From Heliopora coerulea (taxonomy: Eukaryota > Cnidaria > Anthozoa > Scleralcyonacea > Helioporidae), in contig JASJOG010000106.1 in assembly GCA_030142905.1 (NCBI GenBank), positions 869,001 to 933,000 on the forward strand: a stretch of DNA of 64,000 bases, read 5' to 3'. This document shows, one piece after another, positions 23,901 to 35,900 of this stretch (positions within the stretch are counted from its first letter, which is position 1; the number at the start of each line of letters is the position of its first letter). The notes under the pieces are model-generated. The model was not told where the DNA came from and did no database searches. It saw nothing but the letters and a program-made list of their open reading frames with translations. A program made the translations under genes and the position numbers.

Positions 23901-26900
23901 TATGCCTGGTCTAATCAAATACAGCTTGACGGTTTCTTAATGCCCGAAAGCTTTTAAGGTTTGCCTCTTGTGTTTCTGTCACTTGAATGTATTATTTTCC
24001 CTCCAGGATTTAAAGGAACTACAAAGTCGCTTGGTACAGTCAGTATGCGAAGCTTTCATGGCTGCGGATACCTCAAAGTCTCGGTCAAATTCCGCCACAT
24101 CTACTCAGTCATATCAATCAGGTTTTTCAGCGTTATCTGGAGGCTCTCTTGTAGCACATTTGGGAAGCTTAAGGAATCTCCATAATCAATCACCTCAACT
24201 GAAGCAAGCCCGACACGCCAGCTCTCGCTTTACAGCAAACTTTGACTTAGGCAGTTTTCAGTGGAAGAAAGATGCCAGATGGACAGTGGAAGACAATGTA
24301 GGAGGTTAGTGATCCTCTGGGATATAATCAGTGGCTTGTTGTGGAAGTTCGAAGTATAGTAAATGGGGGACATACGTTTAAGCGTCAGTGCTCGAAATGA
24401 TAGAACTTTTAGGGATATATGGGAATTCTTTTGCGATATGTGGATCTCAGTGATGGGAAAAGACGAATCGATTCTTGGGAACTAAATATATATATCACTG
24501 AATAAATAGAAACTGAGAAAATTGAGAAAAAATTGAGGAAAGGCTCAATTAGCGGACATTTGAGATGTTTTATTGGAGATTGACGAATTCTAGAAATGTG
24601 CAATTTATCTTTTCGGAAACCTAATTGGTAAAAACTTATCGAACGTCAAGGTCTTAACGTATGGGGCACGGTTTAATAGTTTTAACTTCAAGACCTGTGG
24701 CACTCGATTACACCTTTAATGAAGGCCAAGGTTAAAGATTTAACTCTACAAGCCAAGAACAAGAACAAAACTGCAATGTTGGTGGAAGTTAATGGAAATT
24801 TGGTCGTTGGGCGTACTTTATACTCCATGAAGATTTGCAGTAGCACGTAAGAGAGTAGACAGAGGTGTTCAGGTCAACCACCTGAAAATACTTGTCATTT
24901 GGTATCTCAAAAGAAAATATGAGTTGATGGCTCGCTTCCTACACGAAGATGTAAAGAATATATGGAATTCCTTACATGTGAAGAACATATGGAATTCTAA
25001 CATTTTTTCATAGATAAAATTTTCATTTTACATATGAAATGAGAACGTTTTCACATATGAAATGAACTGGTTCAAAATTTCACAAGTGAAATCTTGGTAT
25101 ACGAATCATGTGTTTCACATATAGAATGGAACTTTCACATTTGAGAGTAAATTTCACATCTGAAATTTTCATTTGGCATTTGGAATTGAACAGATTCACA
25201 CTTGAAATATTATTTTCATATGTGAAGTTGTATGTGAAATTTTTGCAAGGGTTGACCTCCAGGATAAAAACCTTACTTCAAAATGAGGATGGGGGATAAC
25301 TAACAAACACAAATGCAAAAAGTTACGGATGAAGACAATTTTCTTATAAGATGTAAATGTTCGCGGGACATGAAGTTTTAGTGGGCCGCTACTCTGCCGG
25401 TCCGTCCCCAATGCCATGCCGCATACACTGTAGTGTTTGAAAATAGTGCTTTACATTCATGTTGTGCATATGGGACACAGTAATGTTGTTTTTCATAAAA
25501 GGTGAATTGATTGTTAACCCATCCTTCTATGTCTACTACGTTCTGCTTCAGTCTTAATGTTGTGAGAGAGAGATGGCGTCTTAAAAGTTAACAAAATGTT
25601 ATTTAGGATCGAATGTATGGTTACTCAACATAGTTAAGTTTGACGTGGCCGCTTAAAAGTTTTAATCTTAATCCATCATTAATATTGTTATTATGAATGT
25701 GATCTGACAAAAACTCTAATTAGAACATTATTACCTGAGGGCGATATTATTGACTGGGATACCCAGAGCCGTACCTAGGGGGTAATTCGTCTGGGGCAAA
25801 TTCTATTGAAGGCGCCCCCCCCCCTTTGGCCCTTTCTAACCACCCAAGCTCCTTATATTATCATGATTGTATACCGGTATACGACTAAATGAGGTATTTA
25901 TGCCGAAAGGAGGGGGGTTTTTTGCGCTTCTTGTTTTCTATCACTCAAAATATAATTAAAAACTTGAAACAGACACTCCCGAGCCTTGGCAGCTACAACG
26001 TCGGCAACTGGCAATGAGAAGTGGAGACATTGATTGAACATTTTGTTGAGCTTTGAAAAATGCTATTTAATCTACAAAAAGACCAAAGACTTCTGTTTTT
26101 GTTTCTTTTGTTTCTGTGCGACGAAGATGATGTCGAATATGGGTGCCGACACTTGTACCAACACATTGAAGAACACAAAGTCACGGCGATCGGCAAGCAT
26201 ATCAAAGAAAACCGTCATGTAGATGTTGACCACAATGAAAAGTGCTTTTCAGTTCTATGGAAATGCTAAACCAAGTTTGACTGTCTGTTATATGGGATGC
26301 TGTATATCAGAGAACTGAAACCTAGCTTAAACTCACAGTCTAATTCAACACTCCACAATATCTGTCTAACAGTTTAATTCTTACTTTATATATCATTTCG
26401 TTATTTGTTTTCAATAAAATATTATTATTACTATTTTCTTTTACTAAATAATTTCCTCCTAGTAACGTTTAGTAGGTTACACATTAATGATTACCTCTTG
26501 CTTACTGTAATTAGCTTCACTTGATCGCCTAACTACTTGTTAACGCCTTATTTTTCCGCCTGTCTTACGTCACCAACTCTGTGTGAATCAACGCGCTTGT
26601 AATTTTCATCACTAGAACTTGACAATAATGTTAAGATGACATCGAAACGTTCAATAAACCTTATTCTTCTATCGCTTACATTTGTTGTGTGAAATAAATA
26701 TATTGCCCTGCAAAATTTTGCGCCTGGGGCAAATTTCCCAGCGGCTTCCCTCGTTGATACGGCGCTGGGTATAGCGTAACATTAGCTTTAACTGTGTAAA
26801 ACATTTAGGTGATGTAGTTTCGATATTGATTTTAGTTGACAGAGTTTCATTCGGATTTTCTAAAGTAAATTCATCTTAATTTAGAGAATACGATACGGAA

Positions 26901-29900
26901 GCAAGATTGGAGTTCCAAACCTATGGAAGATGCTGGAGCTGCTTACAGAAACGTCGAGGACAACGTTTGGATCACCCGTGAACATTCGGAAAAAAGACTT
27001 ACTAGAAAATCATCATTTAAGCAAGAAGCTTCTTTCACCTTACCCTTGCACGACACTGTTTGTCAAATACGAAGGTTTTCAACAGGCAGTACAGCTCGAC
27101 CACCTCTGAGCCTATGTGAGACCACTCTTGCAGAGAACATCTTGGCAGAGCACCAAAGTGAAACGGTGGTTGTTGGCTCGGTAGGTACGTGGAACAAGGG
27201 CAATGATACAGCAATGTTGATGAGTTCAACGCCTGCGGATGCCTTGCTATCTGATGACACGAAACAGTCCTTTACGGACGATCTCTCGCGTCCTTCGCCT
27301 GTTACCGGAGAGCCAAGTGATAGTGGGCAGCTGATACAGACCAAAGAAGAACATGGAAACGAGTCTGCTTTAAATCAGGTATGGTTACAGGAGTCTGGGA
27401 GCTGTTGTGATTTATCGGATTCAAAAGACGAGACATCAACCGAGTCTTTCAGAATCGATAAAGTCCGTACTGTGAATGTATTCGACGGCTTCCAGAAAGA
27501 TTCCCGTTATACATTTGTTTAAAAAACTAATTTTGTAATCAAGTGCTGCCACAGCTAAACCAACTAGAAGTGTAACGGAAACCGCCAGATTGTCTTTATT
27601 GCATTTCAGTACAGATAATGGTCATGATTTTCAGTTCTGTTATCCTCATTAATTATTGAGTTGTTGAATTTAATGAAGTAATGAGTTTTTGAGCTTTCTG
27701 GGTACATGTGAAAGCTTCGTACAATGTAGAAACCAAAAAGCGTGCTTCTAATATTTGCTTAAATTGAAAAATTTAGCGTTCCACTGTGCTGTAGACCCTT
27801 GTTATCAATTTCATGACGGTATTGATAAATGAATAGATAACCCTTTCTAGTCCCGTGCCCGAGTTTTTGATTTTACTCTGACTAACGTCAGACGATTTTA
27901 CTTGTCAAGAGGAGACGCCTCAGACAGAAAAGGGATAAGTTCTGGTCTTATCGGGCATGACCATGGGCATTTAATTATTTCCTGGAAGCTTATCATAAGA
28001 GGGTATTCATCATTTTCAAAGGTAATGAATGTATATTTAAGTACAATTTATTGTTAACGATTTCAAATCCACGTAAGAATAGTTAATGCGCCGTAAGTCG
28101 TTGAAAAATAATGGAACTCCAAAACATGGGCGGCGGAATTATGCTGTAATTTTTTAACATTGGTACTATGTTAAGAAATTTATGAGCAGTGTCGACACAG
28201 TCATTAAACTGGAAAAATAACCCTCACGTTGGCAATATTTTATTTCCCTTCCAGAGCATTTTGCACAATGGGAAAATGTACTCTGAAACTGTGAGAGGGA
28301 AAAGCAGGGGTGACTCGGTTCGTTTCCAGGACTCGGTTGGACCCAGCAAAGAAACGGATTCAGGTTTAGGGTATCCTGAGACTAATGCAACATACATGGC
28401 TGACGGAAAAGAACTGTTAGGTCGGGTAAGTTGAAGATAAACTTTTAATTCGGTACAACGAGAGGTAAGTTTGACGCTTCGTAGTTGTCTTGCAATTTAA
28501 CTATATTTCTTATACTTTTCGTTCTTTGCTTTAATTTTGTAGTTTCGTGAAAGAACTCGTTCAATTGCTGATAGTTGTTACGGCTCAATATCGCCTTACG
28601 CAAGAGAAGATGATCCGGTTTTACTGGCCCTGAACTCGTTAGTCAAGTTATGTTTTAATCCCGAGTGCCAGCCTTTACTCCTCTCCTATCTTTGCTTGCC
28701 AAAAGCTTCATCACAACTCTCTGTTCTTGCTCGATCGCCAACATCAAGTCAGTGGGTTGCAGAGTCTGTGGCAATACTAATCAAGAACCTTGCCAATGTA
28801 AGTAAACTGTGACTTAAATTGCTCACCAAGAATAAGTTGGAAGGACTGCCAGAGGTCTCTGTACCAATAAAAACATCGTATACAATATGTCGATTTTGTT
28901 TATAAGTGTCGGAATACTTACACGTAAACAGTTCAACGGAATAAGTGGGTTCATGCTTTAAAGGGATGTGGTAACTGTAATAATAACTGTTGATATCGTT
29001 ATATAGTGCTGTATTATATGACTGAGCTCCTCGTCCTGTCTGTACGCAAAATGACGTGCTCTGATTGGCTGTTTAGCTGTGCAATAAGTTTTTCGTACAG
29101 ACTGGGAAGTTTAGGGAAAATTTTCGACTTGATTTGGAGACAAAAAAACAAATTGAGGTACGTTTTACCAAAGATTAACAACGACAAACTGATAAAGACA
29201 TGCTTGAATCTTTTCAACGTTGATTTTAAGCAGAAAACTGGATGAACAGATACGAAAAATACGAAGTAATAGGTAAAAACAAGCTAGAAAACGTAAGTCT
29301 TTTGTTCATTATGAAACGATACTCTGGGTATATAGACGTCGTATCCATGGTATGATTTTTCTAAAAAATTGCGATCGTCCAAAATATGAACGCTGATAAT
29401 TTTTTTAAAACGTAGATCGAAGGTCCAGATAGTCGACGAAGAGCTGCTGAAGCTGGCTTTGTAAGGACTGTGTTGGAACTTGCTGAAGCACAAGAACCTG
29501 TACAGGTATCAGGATTGTCTATTTTGTTGTAAATGGGAACCCAGCGTTACCATGATTTCAAGTAATTATTTAAGTTTTCGAAACCCTGGCTTAATCGCAT
29601 TATGAAAACGATATGGGTCAGTAAGGGAGGTTGGACTGTCAAAACAAATAAATGGAAGCGTACTTAGTGCTTCGTTGTACATTTTCCTTTAATCTGGTCA
29701 TGGTGCCCCCAGTAACGATACGTCATGGTGGGAATGGAGGGTAAAGCGCTGGACCCCAAGTAAAAGAAAGGCGTAAGGTGTTCCCCCCGGAGTAGTTAGT
29801 GACCTCATAATGTTTTGATTATAATCAATTTTAATGGCAGTGAGTTCAGTTGAACAAATTTCAAACCTTTGGACAATCAACCTCGATCAATCACAGATTC

Positions 29901-32900
29901 TCTGCTAAGTTGTCTACGGGTATAAGAAACTACAGTTATTGAAACTTCGGGCCTAGTTTACCATTTTCTGCATACAGTTGTTATACAACAATATTGCATC
30001 ATTAGAACAAATTAAAGAACAAAGGAAAAAACCCCAAAAGAGAACAAAAACCAAATGGGGAAAAAAAGCATGCACGAAGTGCTAATTATGCGATTGAAAT
30101 GGGTCATATTCTTGTGCATCTGAAATTTATATCTATTTGTGTTAATCCAAAGGATAATTGACCGGTCCTACAGGAATATAGGTGTGTGATTTTCGTTTTT
30201 TTTCCTTTTTAATTTTTATTTTCAGTTATATTTAATATGTTGTGACAAAAATAGAAAAATCATTAGAGTAATGGATCTTTTTCTCTTGCCCTAGACAACT
30301 TGCTTGGAAGTTCTTGATAATCTTTTAAAAGACGTAAAATGCGAGCGTGAGTACAACTCTACTATGAGCAGTATTCCATCTGGTCCATTATTGAACCTGC
30401 TGCACTGTGAAAGTGATGTTGAAAGTCAAGTCCAGACTATGGCGCAGGAGACTTCAGACACCACTCTGATTGCGATGAAAAGAAGTACCTGCCCTCAACC
30501 ACGGTGAGTTAATTTCAGGGTTCGCGTAAGACTTGAAAATCCTTTAACGTAATTGAGCGTCCTTGAAATTCAGTCCCTGAGCCCAAATTCAGATCATGTG
30601 AATCCTTTCAAAAAGAATGTGCAGTGTTCTAAATTTGTCGAATTTAGTGATTTGATGATTAGTTCTTTTCACCTTTGGAGCGGCAAGTGATTGTAGATAT
30701 AATACCATACCTTTTAATATCCGTAGCAAGATATTAAACTTATAATACTATGCAAATCCTTCGAAATTGGGGCCGTAAAAAATCAAATATGTACTGAAAG
30801 TCCTTGAAAAACACTTGCTGTTTGCTTGTAAAAATGTAGGAATCTTGTAAGTTAACATAGGACCACTGGTAACGAAGAAAGAACTTTACGGAATACCGCG
30901 TCAATTTATTTTACCGTTCACCCTTTGAATAACGCAACTGAAGATGATGAAGTATTTTTACTGTATGTCAACTCTCCTATCTCGCGTAATCAACAACGAA
31001 TTTCATGAGTTTGCAATTTGTCAACGCTGAAGTTACTACCCTTTTCATTTTGCTATTGACAGAGAACTACAAAGTGGCAAACCGAAAAACGTTCTTATTT
31101 CTAAAGAACCATGTAAAGTTGATGGCGTCGAAGATGCCTCGCTGTTTGACAGGTTTGTCATTTTCTAATGGTCATTAATTTTAGTCCAGTGCTTGATATT
31201 TTTGAAAATTAAAGGTGTAAAGAATTGGGCTAAAACGTCTACTTTCCCACCCATCAATTATAGTCGGAGTTCCAGCTCCCTAAAGGAGACTAAGAGAAAA
31301 CATTGAGTTCAAAATAGACGGTTTGAATTTTAAACTATATGCATCCTATATGCATCGAACAGGCATATCCGGAATGGGTTGAAATCTCAAATTTTAAGTT
31401 GCAGCATATTGAAATGGATCAGTATCTCAAGCTTTATAAGACGTAACCAGGTACCTGTGCTGAGGCACACTTCACAACGTGACTGAGACAGAGATATATG
31501 TGCAGTAATGGTATGCCGTATGTTTAGCTTCCAAAATCTGCTTAGAGTCGATTTTGTGTGAGTGAAAGGCGGAGTAAGGAAAATATTCTTAGAGCATTCG
31601 AGCTATGAACTGATAGCCATGCTGAAAACACCTGCTGCAATGAGATGTCGACTGTATGGATCTGTAGGGATTTTAGGGTTTTGGTTATCCCTCTGGCAAA
31701 CGTCTGCACATCTTGCTGTCAACTGTGTCAAAATTCAATCCAAACATTTCCTTCGCCCTATTTTTTTAGAAAGCATAGTAAAAGTTTTCTGCTTTGAAGG
31801 CGAGGAGAACGTACATTTTGTCGAAAAAAAAAAATAAACTAAATTGAATGTACTATGATACCTGGATGTGCCTGCACGTTCACCCTAATTGTAAGGAACT
31901 GCTTTTAAAAAACTTTTTTTCTGTTCGTCAGCTACCAGCAATGTTGCTTACCAAAGCTCAGCCCTCGACTCGTTGCCACTCGATTACTTGCGGCTTCGAG
32001 CACTCACTTGAAAATGCAACGTGAACTTGGGACGTCACGGTAAGAGAAGACCTATAACTTATGAGTGAATGATGAAAATCCCCTTGTATATACGTAGATA
32101 TAGACATTGACATAGATAAAGTACATAGACATAGACAGACATAGACATATACATTTACACGTATGGTTGTTTTGATTTCAACATTTTTAACGTAATTAAA
32201 ATAATTTATAACAAATGTGAGCAATAGAAGAATAAAGTTTATTGAACGACGTTTCGATGTCATCTTAACATCATTATCGAGTTCTAGTGATAAAAATTAG
32301 AAGTGCGTTGATTTATACAGTAAAAATAAAACAAAACATAATCCGAAGATGAGCATCTTGAGAAATCCAAGATTGTTTCAATCCATATCTTGGATTTCTC
32401 AAGATGCTGATCTTCGGATTATGTTTTGTTTTATATTTTTTCAAATTGTCGGCTGGTATTGGTTTTTTATACAGTAAATTAACTAAACCAACAATGCGTT
32501 GTGTATATAAATTCAAATGTGTTCTGTGCGACGCTGATTACGACGGATTTAGGTGCCGACACTTCCACCAACGCATTGAAGAACACAAGGTCTCAGCAAT
32601 CGGCAAGCATATCAAAGAAGTCCATCATGGAAATGTCGACCACATCGAAGACTGTTTTCCAATTCTACGTAGATGCGACTGTCAGTTTGTCAGACTGTCA
32701 GACTGTGACTAAAAGTTTGACTGTCAGTTACATGAGATGCTATATATCACAGAACTAAAACCTAGCTTAAACTCACAGTCTGATTCAATACGTTCAAAAA
32801 TCTTTGTCTGACAGTTTAATTCTTACTGCTTTCAGTAAATACTATTATTTCCTTTTACGATAACGTCTTGTTAACTGTAATTAGCTTTGCTTAATCACCT

Positions 32901-35900
32901 CACCACTTGTTTGCGGCTTATTTCGCGGCATGCCTTACGTCATCAATTCTGTATAAACGCGCTTGTAATTTTAGTCACTAGGTCTTGATAATTATGTTAA
33001 GATGACATCGAAAAGTCGTTCAATAAACGTTATTCTTCTATCGCTTACATTTGGTTATGAAATGTTTTTCAAAACCTTCCTTGAATAAAATAATTTTCAT
33101 AAATAAAATAAAATTTCGAAAAAGTGCTCGGTGATTGCCCGAAAGCTGTGTGATTATATAACTTGATACAAACACGGAAAAGTTCTCGCCAAACAACATT
33201 TCCGTTTCTATTTTCGTCGTGAATTATTGACCTGGGATTACCATGTGCTTCATCGTACGAAAATATCACACCTTGCCCAGTGTGGCTATATTTTCCAATC
33301 CTTTACTGTTTTCAGGGCGGTCTCGTTACTTCTTGAAGCTTTGGAGGAAAACAACAAGGAGATTGTTTATAATGCTGTTGTAAGTCTGGCCAACATAGCA
33401 ATGCATCATGGGAACCATGAACTTCTTTTGAACTCTGGTGCGGTTGAAAAACTCAGGAGGCTGATACCCAGGGAATCAAAGTAAGAAGGCAATCGTCACT
33501 CGTTGTCATTTTTAAAACGTTGTGTATGGTGGCCCAGGACTGCCATAATGATTTTTTGTGAACTTCGGAAAAATTTTTACAAAAACGTCAAAATAAAATT
33601 AAAATAAAATGAAAATAAACTAAAAACAAAATTAAAATAAAATGAAAATAAAATAAAAATGAAAATAAAATAAAAATGAAATTAAAATAAAAATGAAATG
33701 AAACTAAACTTAACAAAATTGAAATAAAAGTAAAATGAAAGTAAATTTCTCCGTGGCCCAAAACTGCCATAGACCATAATGCCTTGCTTCTCCCTATGAC
33801 CGATTGAAATGCAGCATGCGGCAGTGTGCGACTGTAGCCGTCGAAGAGTCTTTGTGTACAAATGATTGCGTTAACCAAAGTGAGTGACCGGATTAACCCA
33901 ATGAATATTTTAGATAATACGATGGGAGATTTTGACCAGTGTGTCTGATATTAAATGAAACTCCAGAGCACGAAATAAAACACGAGATACGCTTAGACGA
34001 TCACAACGCATTGTATTTTTCAGTCATTTATGATATGAAAATGTTTGACAAGGATTCGAAAATTGATGTTAGAGTACCAAGATATCAGTCGTGCTCGGAG
34101 AGTTTAAAGGACGTTTAAATGACTATGTAATGTCATTTAAATGACTATGTAATGCGTACTTCAGTGGTAAATAGTAACGTAAACGCCGTAGGTTTCAATA
34201 TCCCTGCCAAAGATCAGTACCTTGAATCTTAAATTCGCTTACGATGAATTCTACGGAAATCAAAAGAAACCACTTCGTGGTCCATAACTGCCATAGATTA
34301 TATTGCATTGCAGTTCTGCTTGCTGGCCGATGGAAGCGAGGTACTAAGGCAAAAGTTTGCTTATTCTGTATTATGGTGTTTAATACTCAGAGCGTCGTAA
34401 ACGAACTTAAGATTCAAGGTACTGATTTTTGACAGCGATATTGAAACCTACGACGTTTACTTTACTATTTGCCATTGAACTATGCATTACATAGTCATTT
34501 AAAAGGCCTAAACATTGCGAGCGCGACTGGTGTCTTGGTACACTAACACCAATTTTCGAATCCTTTCATGATAACCTTGACAACCTTGATAACAACTGAT
34601 AGATCCACAGTAGCCTCCTCGTTATAGTCAAATAACATTTTGTCAAATATTTTCATATTATCAATGACCAATGCATTGTGATCGTCTATTTGCATCTCGT
34701 GTTTCATTTTGTGCACTGGACTTTAGACACACTGGTCACAATCTCCCATCATAATATCTAAGATACTGATTGGGCTTATCCGGTCACTCACTTCGGTTAA
34801 GGCAATCGGATGTAAACAAAGACTCTTCGACGACTACAGTCACACTGCTGCATGCCGTGTTTCAATCAATCCTAGGGAGAAGCAAGGCATTATGGTCTAT
34901 GGCAGTTTCGAGCCATGGAGAAATTTACTTTCATTTTGTTTTTATTTTATTTTTATTTTATTTTTATTTTATTTTAATTTTGTTTTTATTTTAATTTGGT
35001 ATTTTTGTAAAAAATTTTCCAAAATTCGCAAAAAATCCTTATGGCCGACCTGGGCCACCAGTTGTGTGATTAAGTTGTATATTTGCAAACAGATATTTCT
35101 GGGATTGCAGTGGCTGGCGCACTTGATTTTTAGGGTTGGTTTCTTTCGTTTCAGGTTATTTCTCTTTCCAGCGTTACAATGGTTGTTGACATATTCAATT
35201 ACCTTGTCAGAAGATGGGTTTTCTCGGGTTTTTTTTTCGTTTTATTACAAATCGTCACGTAGACGACCCATGCATGATAGCCGCTGAGTACACCGAAGGC
35301 TCGTAGCCCTGAAACTTCGTTCGTACCTAAAATCAGTAAAACTCAGAAAGTCAAATCCTACTTGATATTTGAAACATCAAACACACTGATCAGGCCTCTT
35401 TTCGTTCAAGGCCTCTCCAAGCGAAGTTATTTCGTCGGTTCGTCCTGCTAAATACTCTGATTTCTCATACGAGTCCACACACCAATTTGCGAGATAAACA
35501 TGCACTAAAAGTTGACGAGTGATTTCAGAACGGGTTGTTACAGTCACTTGGAGTTTCTTAAACAAACACGCCTGACAAAACGTGCCGCGCTCTGGTCCAT
35601 CAACACAATGTCCTGATACACATTCTAACCACAGCGGTTGAGCCTTTCTCACTGCGAATGTGCCATGTGCAGTTCGTCCTTTTTGTCTCTTCATATCGTG
35701 TGATCGGCGATAATACATAGACAATTCATAAAGCTACTTTCGTGGAATTCTCAAACACTTTCTGCTCTTTCCGTTCCTGGTCATAAGATCTATAAGCCCG
35801 CCTAGAGTGTCTTGTTTGTATGGAATCGATAAGAGTTTCTTGCCGTTCAGCGCTCGCCAGAAACCTGTGTTGGTACAAGTTTTGCATACTGTAGCATTTG

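Noticed and set aside
33588..33878. Frames with Phe/Ile-rich repeats in the fold-back element (also 34770-35287)
   Set aside because: They translate the AAAATAAAAT arrays and inverted arms; no transposase motif.
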